A stretch of 64,000 nt of DNA from NCBI RefSeq assembly GCF_000830505.1, contig NZ_JXOK01000004.1, positions 305,062 to 369,061 on the forward strand, written 5' to 3'. Numbering within the stretch: the stretch's first letter is position 1; each line of letters starts with the position of its first letter. This document shows, piece by piece, positions 18,347 to 27,063 of the stretch. Made by a program: the position numbers and the translations under genes. Under the pieces are notes generated by a model. That model saw only the letters and a program-made list of their open reading frames with translations. It searched no databases and was not told the origin of the DNA. This DNA comes from Vibrio mytili. Lineage in GTDB: Bacteria > Pseudomonadota > Gammaproteobacteria > Enterobacterales > Vibrionaceae.

Positions 18347-19612
18347 CTAATTTACCCACATAAGCGTAATGCTTGGGAAGATTGTAATTACAAGCAGGCA
18401 GCATATCAAAGTGAACAATGGGATCAGTGTCGATTTAACCACTTTTTCGACCGGAATATTGGCAACTTGACTCGCGGCAAACAAGGTCACACCTAAAGGT
18501 GGGGTAAACATACCAATCGCCAAATTAACCACCATTACGACACCAAAGTGCACCGGATCAATACCGTATAATACAGCAATAGGCGTTAAGATCGGCGCAA
18601 GGAGTAGGATTGCAGCAGACGTTTCAACAAACATTCCAACGAGTAATAGCAGCAAATTTACTGCCAATAGGAACTGTATCCCTGTTGAAAAGCTGTCGGT
18701 TGCGAAGGTTGCTAACGTTTGGGGAATATCAGAACGACTGACTAAGAAACTCAACAGGGAAGCCGCTGCAATAATCAGCATCACCGAGGTCGTAGCCATA
18801 GCAGAACGTTTAAGGATATCCGGAATGTCTTTAAATGTGATTTCTTTATAAACCACTAACCCCAAAAACAGTCCGTAGATTACAGCGACCGCTGATGCCT
18901 CTGTCGGAGTAAATATCCCGCCATAGATACCACCTAGAATGATGGTTGGCATTAATATAGCGAGTACCGCATCTTTTAGTGATGCCCAGAAGCTTTCACG
19001 ACCTACAGAGTCATTTTTGCCATAACCACCGATCCAACACCAAATGATCACCATGATGATAAGCGCAGCTCCCATTAACAGACCTGGCCCAATTGCTGCG
19101 AGAAACAACTGACCAATCGATGTATTAGTACTCACGCCATACATGATAAGTGGTACAGAAGGAGGGATAACAATCCCTAAGTTCGCAGAGGATGCCTGTA
19201 TCGCGGTCGCCACTTGTTTAGGGTACCCGTGCAATATCATGGCAGGTAACAAAATAGCGCCGACTGCATAAGTCGTAGCAACACTGGAGCCTGAGACAGC
19301 AGCAAAAATCATGCTAGTGATTACACAAGCCATTGCTAAACCGCCTTGGATATTACCAACCAGTGATTTAGCAAATTTGACCAAGCGCTTTGAAACACCA
19401 CCTTGCCCCATGATGTTCCCTGCAAGGATAAACAAAGGAACCGCCATCAACGGGAAGCTATCTAGCCCAATAAACATACGCTGTGGGATCAAAATCAGCG
19501 GTAAATTACTAAAGAAATAAAGTCCAATCGCGCAAGCAATGATGATCGAAACAGCAATCGGCACCGATAGCGTTATAAAAGACATTAATAGAGAAACTAT
19601 TGCGGTTGGCAT
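18347..19612 (-). CDS. dctM: TRAP transporter large permease (DctM type)
   Basis: A 421-residue DctM-family membrane protein with about 12 membrane segments; it forms the ion-coupled transport channel of a TRAP system. Family marks include FIGLDSFPLMAVPLFILAGN, GSSVATTYAVGAILLPAM, ANLGIVIPPSVPLIMYGV, and GGIFTPTEASAVAVIYGL. The gene is two bases after the DctQ gene. With DctQ and DctP it should import an organic acid together with Na+. Its place beside ApnO, OiaX and OiaK points to D-apionate as the solute, by context. Confidence 0.9.
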   Translation of the reverse strand: MPTAIVSLLMSFITLSVPIAVSIIIACAIGLYFFSNLPLILIPQRMFIGLDSFPLMAVPLFILAGNIMGQGGVSKRLVKFAKSLVGNIQGGLAMACVITSMIFAAVSGSSVATTYAVGAILLPAMILHGYPKQVATAIQASSANLGIVIPPSVPLIMYGVSTNTSIGQLFLAAIGPGLLMGAALIIMVIIWCWIGGYGKNDSVGRESFWASLKDAVLAILMPTIILGGIYGGIFTPTEASAVAVIYGLFLGLVVYKEITFKDIPDILKRSAMATTSVMLIIAAASLLSFLVSRSDIPQTLATFATDSFSTGIQFLLAVNLLLLLVGMFVETSAAILLLAPILTPIAVLYGIDPVHFGVVMVVNLAIGMFTPPLGVTLFAASQVANIPVEKVVKSTLIPLFTLICCLLVITIFPSITLMWVN

Positions 19613-19614
19613 AA

Positions 19615-20136
19615 TTAAACCTCGCTTTCACTACGTGTTCTTAAATGATCCAACGCTAAATGCTTTTCTACATTAAGCAGGTGCCACTCAAGTAATGCTG
19701 GTATGGATAGTAATGCACCAACTGGGATACTGATGTATAACCAAAAGGCAGAAATATTAATCATTGATACATTTTGCGCTTTAACTCTCACGGCCATTTC
19801 CCACCCGTACCAGATAAGAATTGCTAAAAACGCGAGAACAATTAATGTAACCAACCTTTTTGCCCAGAGGCTTAGTGTTTCAGGCAACAAGTCAACAAAG
19901 AAGCCGATAGTAATCATGCTACCTTCCCTGAACACACAACTCATCGTCAGATAAACCATCCAAACCATCATGATTCGAGCTGTTATCTCTGACCATGTAG
20001 AAGGTGCGCCAAATACAAATCGAGTTATTACCTGATAAAACACTAATACTGCCAGTAAGCCAAGTAACACTGCCGACAACATAAGTACTGAACGGGATAA
20101 AAATCGGCTAAACCTAATGATAAGCTGCGACATCAT
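19615..20136 (-). CDS. dctQ: TRAP transporter small permease (DctQ type)
   Basis: A 173-residue protein with four membrane segments, the DctQ architecture. The motif FVFGAPSTWSEITARIMMVW in the second segment region is typical of the family. It binds the large permease DctM and is needed for assembly of the TRAP translocator. It lies 42 bp after the binding-protein gene and is nearly contiguous with the large permease gene. Cytoplasmic-membrane location. Confidence 0.87.
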   Translation of the reverse strand: MMSQLIIRFSRFLSRSVLMLSAVLLGLLAVLVFYQVITRFVFGAPSTWSEITARIMMVWMVYLTMSCVFREGSMITIGFFVDLLPETLSLWAKRLVTLIVLAFLAILIWYGWEMAVRVKAQNVSMINISAFWLYISIPVGALLSIPALLEWHLLNVEKHLALDHLRTRSESEV

Positions 20137-20178
20137 CGACTCCTCAAGGCCAAGGGATTAACCTTGGCCTTCACTTGT

Positions 20179-21159
20179 TTATTTCATTGCTTTGATTTCA
20201 GTAAGACGCTCTGTAAAGCCCATTTGCTTCGCCAGTTTGTTTCTGACTGACTCGGTTGCTGCAATAAACGGAGTGATGTCGACTTTATCAATCTCCATAC
20301 CTTTTTCTTTCAACTCATCAAACGCTTCATTTTCTAAGCGCTCACGAGTTTGACGCATCACAACAGCTGCTTTTTTAGCTGACGTTTGGACCCATTCCTG
20401 TTCTTCTTTCGACAGGCCATCCCAGTAACTTTGGGACATGGCAATAACTGCAGGACTGTACAAATGTTGAGTCAAAGACGCTTCTTTTTGTACTTCGTAC
20501 AACTTCGACGTTACCGCTAAGTTAATCGGATTCTCTTGACCATCGATCGTCCCTTGTTGCAATGCAGTGAACACTTCAGTCCAAGACATCGGAACCGGGG
20601 ATGCGCCTAAAGCCTTAAAGGTTTCGATATGCACTTTGTTCTCCATTGTACGGATCTTACGACCTTTCAAGTCTTCAGGAGTCAGGATTGGCTTCCCATT
20701 GTAAGTGATCTGTCTGAAACCATTTTCACCCCAAGCGAGCCCTTTGATTTGGTGCGCTGACATACCGTCCAAAATATCTTGGCCGATGTGGCTATCCAAA
20801 ACTTTATGAGCATGATCATAACTTTCAAATACATATGGGAAATCGAATAGATAAACATCTTTATCGAAATTACCTAAAGGCCCAGTTGAAGAAATCGTCA
20901 TCTCGATAATACCCAGTTGTAAACTTTCGACGACTTCACGCTCTCCCCCGAGCGCACCGGCAGGTTTTAAATCAACGGTAAAACCGTTATTACTCAACGT
21001 TTCAAGCTCTTGTTTAAACGCTTTTGCTGCTTCACCGTGCTGGGAATCAAGGGTTTGCGTAAAAGCAATGTTGATTGTTTTTGCGTGAGAGACTATCGGC
21101 ATTAAAAGCAAGCTACTCAATGCTACACATTTAGAGAGTTTGTAATTGTTCATCTTCAT
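20179..21159 (-). CDS. dctP: TRAP transporter periplasmic solute-binding protein (DctP type), probable D-apionate binder
   Basis: A 326-residue DctP-family protein. The signal peptide covers about residues 1-26 (KCVALSSLLLMPIVSHA). The carboxylate-binding Arg of TRAP proteins lies in DLKGRKIRTMENKVHIETFK, followed by GASPVPMSWTEVFTALQQGT and IDGQENPINLA, the classic ligand-site block. These proteins bind acids, including aldonates. It is 53 bp downstream of apnO in the same operon. Solute identity as apionate is inferred from neighbours. Confidence 0.88.
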   Translation of the reverse strand: MKMNNYKLSKCVALSSLLLMPIVSHAKTINIAFTQTLDSQHGEAAKAFKQELETLSNNGFTVDLKPAGALGGEREVVESLQLGIIEMTISSTGPLGNFDKDVYLFDFPYVFESYDHAHKVLDSHIGQDILDGMSAHQIKGLAWGENGFRQITYNGKPILTPEDLKGRKIRTMENKVHIETFKALGASPVPMSWTEVFTALQQGTIDGQENPINLAVTSKLYEVQKEASLTQHLYSPAVIAMSQSYWDGLSKEEQEWVQTSAKKAAVVMRQTRERLENEAFDELKEKGMEIDKVDITPFIAATESVRNKLAKQMGFTERLTEIKAMK

Positions 21160-21212
21160 ATTATTTATCTCGACTTTGTTTCACGTTTTGTCTTTTAATT
21201 TTATTGCTTTCG

Positions 21213-22049
21213 TTAAGTAATTAATTGAATGCTGTGTGCAAGCTCATCTTTATTAAATACTTTTTTCCAATCAGGGTGCAGTAACTTTTCTAAACCATTA
21301 TCGATAGCTTTATTACATGCATCTGAGAATTGTCCATCGATTTCATCAAAAATAACCGCTGCCAGAATGTTCATATGACCAAGTAGGAAGTCACGAGCAC
21401 AGTCATATGGAACCCCCGCTTCGACCACCTCATCCATAGCTTGACGCATGGCAGTCAGCAAAGTGGCACATACGGTTTCAGAAAGACCTGGCTCAAGCAT
21501 CGCCATTTGGTGCAATGACACTCGATAAGAGTCTTTAATTGGCGCGTAGATAGTTTTAGCGATATCTTCACCCAAGTCCCACGCGGAATCTGGACCTTGA
21601 AGTAAGGTAGAAACAACACTTTGCTTCGCATGTAATCCACCAAAATGGTCATTAAGTGCTTGTTCATTCAACTCTTTGTTGAAAATAACTGGATGGCAAG
21701 GGTGTGTGATGAAGTACACTAGGTCTTCACGCTCCGGTAAATGCCCTGCAAATGGTGCTGCGGCATCAAGGATCACGACCATCGTCCCAGGCTTGAGCTG
21801 ATCACAGACTTGATCTGCGATCTTGCCGATCAGCGTATCAGGCACAGCTAAAATAACGACGTCCGATTGTTGCAACGCTTCGTTCTGCTCTTGCGGCCCA
21901 ATTGCATCAATATCCAAAACGTCTTTTAAGCGTTGACGACCCGCGTCACTGATTTCAACATGATTAACTGTATAGTCTGATGCTTTGAGGTTTTTAGATA
22001 GGCGCATACCCATTTTGCCGCCTGCACCGATTAACGAGATAGTTGTCAT
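21213..22049 (-). CDS. apnO: D-apionate oxidoisomerase (ApnO-like NAD-dependent dehydrogenase)
   Basis: A 278-residue protein with an N-terminal Rossmann fold (SLIGAGGKMGMRLSKNL, GxGxxG type, with an acidic residue in VEIS suggesting NAD+) and an all-helical 6-phosphogluconate-dehydrogenase-like C-terminal domain. The block FITHPCHPVIFN and the late MLEPGLSETVCATLLTAMRQ are conserved in the ApnO group as I recall it. ApnO oxidises D-apionate and shifts its carbon skeleton to give 3-oxo-isoapionate. The adjacent genes encode exactly the next two enzymes, a DUF1537 kinase and a RuBisCO-like decarboxylase, which makes this assignment likely. A simpler beta-hydroxyacid dehydrogenase role is the alternative. 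Confidence 0.75.
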   Translation of the reverse strand: MTTISLIGAGGKMGMRLSKNLKASDYTVNHVEISDAGRQRLKDVLDIDAIGPQEQNEALQQSDVVILAVPDTLIGKIADQVCDQLKPGTMVVILDAAAPFAGHLPEREDLVYFITHPCHPVIFNKELNEQALNDHFGGLHAKQSVVSTLLQGPDSAWDLGEDIAKTIYAPIKDSYRVSLHQMAMLEPGLSETVCATLLTAMRQAMDEVVEAGVPYDCARDFLLGHMNILAAVIFDEIDGQFSDACNKAIDNGLEKLLHPDWKKVFNKDELAHSIQLIT

Positions 22050-22060
22050 AAATACTCCGT

Positions 22061-23275
22061 TTATTTACCGCTATTTGAAAAATAAGCCAATGCCTGTGCT
22101 AACTCTTCATGAGTCACGGCATAGTCTTGTAAGCTTTGGTTAGCTAGGCTGGAATCCCAAGCTTGCCTAATGGCTTTTACACCACCTTGAGGACCCATTG
22201 GATGGCCGTGAATACCGCCTCCACCTAGGTACATTAAGTCAATAGATTTGTTCGTGCGTTGATAAGTTTCAGGGACCTGTCCACCCCATTGACCAGAGCA
22301 AAAAACGGGGAGCGCTGCTTTCGTTTTGCCCAATGGCAGCATCATATCGTTGTAGGCTTGAATCACTGAATCGTTGTCTTGCCAGTACTTGCCATCAATG
22401 CCATTAATCTGCAGGTGATCAATACCAAGTAACCGCCAAACTTTTTGCCAAACCCGGAAAGAGATGCCCCAATCACTGCGCTCGTGAAACGCCAAGCCAT
22501 TTGTATGTGCATGTAAAATCACATCACTAAATTTATTAATAGAATCTAAGCCACAAATGCCAATTTGGTTAACGTTGATAACCGCTGCATCGCCACCATT
22601 CTGAATGAGGTATTCATGATTTCGTTCAATTTCACCGATATCAGAGTGACAAATATTGAATGCATAAATGACTCGTTTCCCCGACCTTTGTTGCCATTCA
22701 TCAATCACTGGCATGATGGCGTCAATCCGATTTTTAACATGAGAATAAGGGGGACTTTGTAGCTTCTCATCGTCTTTAATGAAATCAATATCCGCTTCTA
22801 ACAACTGCTTAACCAGCTTCGCGCTGTCTTGTGGCGTAATCCCAATATTTGGTTTCAAAATACCGCCGATCACAGGGCCCTTATTTATTCCTAGTTTGGA
22901 ATACGTGCCTTCAATACCAAATTTCGGACCACAAAATTGCTCAATAAATAGTGGCGAGAATGAGATATCTTCAATCATTAAGCTATTAATTGGCTTAATT
23001 GAAGAAACCCCTCCACACGCAATAGTAAAAATCGCGGACAGGTCATAACCCGAGAGGTCTATCGGATAAGAAATAACAACCGATCCAAAGTATTGATGAC
23101 CATCAAATTGTTGTTCGACGCTTACGATATCAGCACAAAAGTTAATAAACGCTTCTTTAGACACCTCTGGAATTTTGGTGAACGTCCCCGTTGTTTGGTC
23201 GTTGCAGATTTTCTCCGCAATCTTTTCGAGACTTAAATGACTACTCAATCGATATGTAACTTCAAATCTATCCAT
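22061..23275 (-). CDS. oiaX: RuBisCO-like protein, 3-oxo-isoapionate-4-phosphate decarboxylase (OiaX type)
   Basis: A 404-residue RuBisCO large-chain homologue (form IV). It keeps the first active-site Lys in GGILKPNIGI, but the second Lys of the RuBisCO KPK motif is Asn. The carbamylated Lys and metal-binding Asp-Glu are present in DFIKDDEKLQSPP. The loop-6 region is CSGQWGGQVPETY instead of the CO2-gating Lys loop. It therefore cannot fix CO2 but can enolise and decarboxylate. OiaX turns 3-oxo-isoapionate 4-phosphate into L-erythrulose 1-phosphate. The gene lies between the DUF1537 kinase (two bases upstream) and apnO (11 bp downstream). Other RuBisCO-like roles, such as methionine salvage enolase, do not suit these neighbours. 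Confidence 0.85.
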   Translation of the reverse strand: MDRFEVTYRLSSHLSLEKIAEKICNDQTTGTFTKIPEVSKEAFINFCADIVSVEQQFDGHQYFGSVVISYPIDLSGYDLSAIFTIACGGVSSIKPINSLMIEDISFSPLFIEQFCGPKFGIEGTYSKLGINKGPVIGGILKPNIGITPQDSAKLVKQLLEADIDFIKDDEKLQSPPYSHVKNRIDAIMPVIDEWQQRSGKRVIYAFNICHSDIGEIERNHEYLIQNGGDAAVINVNQIGICGLDSINKFSDVILHAHTNGLAFHERSDWGISFRVWQKVWRLLGIDHLQINGIDGKYWQDNDSVIQAYNDMMLPLGKTKAALPVFCSGQWGGQVPETYQRTNKSIDLMYLGGGGIHGHPMGPQGGVKAIRQAWDSSLANQSLQDYAVTHEELAQALAYFSNSGK

Positions 23276-23277
23276 GA

Positions 23278-24627
23278 TTATTCCTCACCCGCCAGTAGTT
23301 TCACAAAAAAGTCATCATCCCCCATTTGGCCCCCTTTAAGGGCCACTTCTAGTCCATTGAAGTTGGCGTGTTTGGAATGCGTACGACATAAAGGAACACC
23401 TGGACAAAGCGGCGCAACAAATGTCAATGCATCAACATTTAAACTTTGTAAGCAGTAACCCGAAGTATCACCACCAGCAACAGCAATTCTGTCGATCATC
23501 CCACTTTCAGCAACTTTTGATGCAATATTGCCAAGGAATTGCCCTAACACTTGGTCAAATGATTCACACCCACTATTTTTTACTAGGTTCAACGTTTCTT
23601 CATTTGGCCCAAGCGCGGAATATACGAGAGGCGATATCTGATCAGTGAGCAACTCGGTACAATGCTCAGTAACTTCGTTCAAATATACTTCCCGAGAGTT
23701 CTCATCAATCAAGCGAGAAACATCAAGTTTGATAGGCGAAAAGCCGTTTTCAATCGCATAACTGATCTGAGCACTCGTAATCAAAGAACAGCTTCCTGAT
23801 AGTGCGAGAATTCGACTTTTACCCACAATGGAGGGGCTCTCAATTCTTTCAGAATCGAAATAAATAGCATCTTCAAAACCCGAAGAAGACACAGTGAAGT
23901 GAGTCCCTGTCTGACTGTGATCTTTTATGAACGCTCCCGCTTTCGCGAGTGAAGTCTCATCAAAGCTGTCAAATAACACCACCTTTTGAGCAGCTATTAA
24001 GCTCGACAAGTGTGAATGGCTATTAACGCCGTTATACATGGCAAGATTGAAAGACACACAGTCATCACTGCCTAACGCTTGCATGTGCTTTATCAAATTC
24101 GATTCAGTCATTGGCGTCGCAGGGTGGCAACTCATTACTGGGTGACGGTCAATCGGAAAAACTTCACCTTTGTAGTCAGCAAATAGTTCACCAAAACACA
24201 CGTAACGCTTGATCTTTGGCGTACCAACAAGAATCGAAGTCCAAGACGGTTCTATGGTTTGAATGCCGATTTTCATCGCGGTGGCAATATTTCCTTTGTC
24301 TACATTTGAGTCAAAGGTTGAGCAGACTTTATAGTGAACGTATTGTGGGTTAAGAGATTTAAGGAATTTAAAGACTGCCGGAAGTTCTGTGCTCATCCAC
24401 TCAGTATCTTTACTCCGGCTCACTCCCGCTAGCCCCACGCATGAATAATCTTCAAATTCTTTAAGCTCAGAGGGATGGGGAATACGAAGCCACAATACCG
24501 TTTTTTTACCTTTGAGACTCAGGCTCTCTAAAACATCGGTAGAGCCTGTAAAGTCATCACCGTAATAAGCCAACTCTTTTTCACTACTTAACATTTTTCC
24601 TGCCATCTCTTTCGCTACCCATTTCAC
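23278..24627 (-). CDS. oiaK: 3-oxo-isoapionate kinase (OiaK, DUF1537 four-carbon acid sugar kinase family)
   Basis: A 449-residue DUF1537 kinase. The N-terminal substrate domain begins LAYYGDDFTGSTDVLESL, the invariant 'DDxTG' motif. It continues with VHYKVCSTFDSN (the 'K.CSTFDS' element). The C-terminal nucleotide-binding domain has ILALSGSCSLITSAQI and IAVAGGDTSGYCLQSL, the GGDTSG phosphate-binding motif. OiaK phosphorylates 3-oxo-isoapionate for OiaX. It is the first gene of the minus-strand operon, facing glpX across a 296-bp divergent promoter region. The start at 24627 gives a 16-residue leader before the conserved block; Met12 (MLSSEKELAYYG) is an alternative start. Confidence 0.85.
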   Translation of the reverse strand: MKWVAKEMAGKMLSSEKELAYYGDDFTGSTDVLESLSLKGKKTVLWLRIPHPSELKEFEDYSCVGLAGVSRSKDTEWMSTELPAVFKFLKSLNPQYVHYKVCSTFDSNVDKGNIATAMKIGIQTIEPSWTSILVGTPKIKRYVCFGELFADYKGEVFPIDRHPVMSCHPATPMTESNLIKHMQALGSDDCVSFNLAMYNGVNSHSHLSSLIAAQKVVLFDSFDETSLAKAGAFIKDHSQTGTHFTVSSSGFEDAIYFDSERIESPSIVGKSRILALSGSCSLITSAQISYAIENGFSPIKLDVSRLIDENSREVYLNEVTEHCTELLTDQISPLVYSALGPNEETLNLVKNSGCESFDQVLGQFLGNIASKVAESGMIDRIAVAGGDTSGYCLQSLNVDALTFVAPLCPGVPLCRTHSKHANFNGLEVALKGGQMGDDDFFVKLLAGEE

Positions 24628-24801
24628 GTCTTAAAAAGAAAACAAACTCATCCTTGCCCTGTCTCAAAATGAAGATTTAAAATCATTCAATCATTTTTAA
24701 TCACATTAATACTGATAATTTTTTATTCAACCTTTTATCAACAAAAAATTGACATCGCGCACAAAAAGCCTAATTCAACCAAAAATCCAGATAAAATCAG
24801 A

Positions 24802-24848
24802 CTAAAAACTCTATATTTTCTCTAAAAACTCCAATCTTTTGAGTTTTG
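24802..24848. promoter_or_regulatory. Repeated CTAAAAACTC sites in the oiaK-glpX divergent promoter, candidate DeoR operator
   Basis: CTAAAAACTC occurs at 24802-24811 and again at 24822-24831, exactly 20 bases apart (two helical turns). A partial inverted copy, GAGTTTTGAT, follows at about 24840-24849. The 296-bp region between the two start codons is very AT-rich and lies between the operon and the bisphosphatase gene. DeoR proteins bind repeated short sites, so this is the best operator candidate seen. Not proven. Confidence 0.45.
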
Positions 24849-24923
24849 ATCGAGTTAACAGAAAATATACAGTTGATTAAATAATATCTAAAATGATTGA
24901 GAATAATCAAAAAGGAATGAGAC

Positions 24924-25919
24924 ATGGATCAAAAACTTTCATACGAATTTGTCCAAGTGACAGAAGCTGCGGCCATCGCAAGTTACAAATACTCAGGACA
25001 AGGACAAAAAGATAAAGCTGACCAAGCGGCAGTTGATGCCATGCGCACAACACTCAACCAACTAGATATTGATGGACGCATCGTGATTGGTGAAGGTGAA
25101 ATCGATCAAGCCCCGATGCTTTACATTGGTGAAAAACTAGGTAAAGGCGGGGATGCTGTAGATATTGCCGTCGACCCAATTGATGGAACACGTATGGTCG
25201 CCACAGGCCAAGACAATGCCATTGCCGTGCTTGCCGCAACGCCTAAGGGACAAATGCTGGCAGCACCAGACATGTATATGGAGAAGTTGGTCGTCTGCCC
25301 ACGAGCACAAGGGGTGATCGATCTAGACCGTCCACTACTGACCAACCTCAGAGATATTGCTCAAGCTCTACACAAACCGTTAAACCAACTGCGCGTTGTC
25401 ACGCTCGCCAAACCAAGGCATCAAGACTTAATTAACCAGTTGAGGGAAAACAACATTCAAGTTTTTGAATATCCGGATGGCGACGTGATTGCCAGCTTGC
25501 AAACTTGCTTACCTAATGGCCCGTTCGATGTGATGTATTGCATTGGTGGTGCACCAGAAGGAATTATATCAGCCGCAGCCGTAAAAGCTTTAGGTGGTGA
25601 AATGCAAGGCAGGCTTCTTCTGCGGAGCCAAGTAAAGGGCAACAATGAGTATAATCGTTCCTGCGATGTCAAAGAGAGTGAGCAATGTAAAGTATCCGGA
25701 GCTATTCCGGGTAAAGCTTATGTGATGAATGAGTTGGTGTCGGCTCAAAACATACTTTTCTGCGCAACAGGGGTTACTGATGGGCATCTACTCTCTGGAG
25801 TAAAAATGAAAGATAAAACCATCATTAGTGAAAGTATGTTAATTGATAATAGTGGTAGTGTACGTCTGATTCGTAACACCAAGTCAGCCCTCAAGAAAAA
25901 GCCATATCTCATCATGTAA
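24924..25919 (+). CDS. glpX: GlpX-type class II fructose/sedoheptulose bisphosphatase
   Basis: A 331-residue GlpX protein of the Li-sensitive phosphatase superfamily. Metal-binding and catalytic blocks are IVIGEGEIDQAPMLYIGE and AVDPIDGTRMVATGQDNAIA, with PDMYMEKLVV, then YCIGGAPEGIISAAAVKALG later. It hydrolyses fructose 1,6-bisphosphate and, in several relatives, sedoheptulose 1,7-bisphosphate. The usual glpFK partners are absent. It is divergent from the apionate operon, whose product erythrose 4-phosphate can condense with dihydroxyacetone phosphate to sedoheptulose 1,7-bisphosphate. A dedicated role in assimilating erythrose 4-phosphate is an inference from this position. The C-terminus ends in KKKPYLIM, shorter than in many relatives. 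Confidence 0.88.
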   Translation: MDQKLSYEFVQVTEAAAIASYKYSGQGQKDKADQAAVDAMRTTLNQLDIDGRIVIGEGEIDQAPMLYIGEKLGKGGDAVDIAVDPIDGTRMVATGQDNAIAVLAATPKGQMLAAPDMYMEKLVVCPRAQGVIDLDRPLLTNLRDIAQALHKPLNQLRVVTLAKPRHQDLINQLRENNIQVFEYPDGDVIASLQTCLPNGPFDVMYCIGGAPEGIISAAAVKALGGEMQGRLLLRSQVKGNNEYNRSCDVKESEQCKVSGAIPGKAYVMNELVSAQNILFCATGVTDGHLLSGVKMKDKTIISESMLIDNSGSVRLIRNTKSALKKKPYLIM

Positions 25920-26159
25920 GGTTAAACGATATCTCTGGAGTAAAAGCTTTGGTCTTAAACATCATAAGTACGATTCTAAGTCAAAAACTTGAGCACCTTC
26001 CTTGCCAACGATGGAACTCAATAAAGCTGAAACAACATAATTGGTGATGTACCGTACTTTGCATAAGAAATTTAAGCAATTTCGTAATGTGACAAATATC
26101 TGGTTAATCTCGCAAATATTGTTATAGGGTTGTGTCATTAATTCACAAAGGAATGACAG

Positions 26160-26645
26160 ATGAGCAGTGGTCAAAGAGATATTACTCTTCGTTTTTTAGC
26201 AGAGCCTGGGGATGTAAACTTTGGTGGTAAAGTGCACGGTGGGGCGGTAATGAAATGGATCGACTTAGCGGCTTATGCCTGCTCTGCAGCCTGGAGCGGG
26301 AAGTACTGCATTACTGCTTATGCGGGTGGGATACGTTTTGTCGCCCCCATTCATGTTGGGAACCTCGTTGAAGTCAGTGCAAGAGTAGTCTATACCGGAC
26401 GTACCTCTATGCACATCGCGATTGATGTGCAAGCCAGTGATCCTAAAGAAATGAAAAACCGTTTAACTACTCACTGTATCGTGATTATGGTTGCTGTTGA
26501 TGAACATGGTCAACCAACTGACGTTCGTAAATGGGTTCCAGAATCAGAAGAAGACAAAGCACTAGAGCAGTCAGCGATTCGTCTTATGAATATGCGCCAA
26601 GAAATTGGTGAGGAGATGGAAGCACACGTTAAATATCTAAAATAA
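26160..26645 (+). CDS. Acyl-CoA thioesterase (hot-dog fold, YciA/BACH type)
   Basis: A 161-residue hot-dog thioesterase that hydrolyses acyl-CoA to free acid and CoA. The catalytic region reads PGDVNFGGKVHGGAVMKWID, where Asn and Asp sit in the expected places, followed by CITAYAGGIRFVAPIHVG, the central strand pair. It resembles the YciA family with an acidic helical C-terminus. It stands alone, with its own upstream region and a MITE-like element 16 bp after its stop codon. Confidence 0.88.
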   Translation: MSSGQRDITLRFLAEPGDVNFGGKVHGGAVMKWIDLAAYACSAAWSGKYCITAYAGGIRFVAPIHVGNLVEVSARVVYTGRTSMHIAIDVQASDPKEMKNRLTTHCIVIMVAVDEHGQPTDVRKWVPESEEDKALEQSAIRLMNMRQEIGEEMEAHVKYLK

Positions 26646-26660
26646 ACCTTTCTATTGGAG

Positions 26661-26944
26661 CTAGGGTCTGTTGACGTTTCGTGGTTAAATTTTGTTCGGA
26701 TGGGGACGCCTAGTCAAAAGCGTTTTAATCGCGGCGAGAGGTTTGTAGCCTAGTCATTCTAAGCAAAACACCTCTCAACAAAGAGTAAAACGCTTTTAGC
26801 CGAACCCTTCGGGCAGCGTTTGTGGCTCCTTTCTACTGCGTTATCGGCTTATCAGGTAGGGCAACTACATTTCAAAGCCTCTGCCTTGTATAAAGAACCC
26901 ACAAACTGCTGCAAAAATCATCTCGAAACGTCAACAGACCCTAG
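26661..26944. mobile_element. MITE-like element, 284 bp with perfect 21-bp terminal inverted repeats
   Basis: CTAGGGTCTGTTGACGTTTC(G) at 26661-26681 and its exact reverse complement at 26924-26944 bound the element. Inside, CAAAAGCGTTTTA (26715-26727) is matched by TAAAACGCTTTT (26786-26797), so the left half can fold into a long hairpin. It encodes no protein. The CTAG at each end may be a duplicated or palindromic target. A degraded copy lies at 7262-7400. Its mobilising transposase is not in the window. Confidence 0.8.
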
Positions 26945-27063
26945 GTTGTGAAGTAATGTCATAGTTATGCAATTTAGCTCACAGCCTACCTTTCATTGTC
27001 ATAAATCTTTCACTTTGCTTTGCTTTAATCCAAGCACAAATTTGGATGACGTGAGTTTGGATC

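Noticed and set aside
22061..23275. True RuBisCO capable of CO2 fixation
   Set aside because: The second Lys of the KPK motif is Asn and loop 6 lacks the catalytic Lys; no phosphoribulokinase is present.
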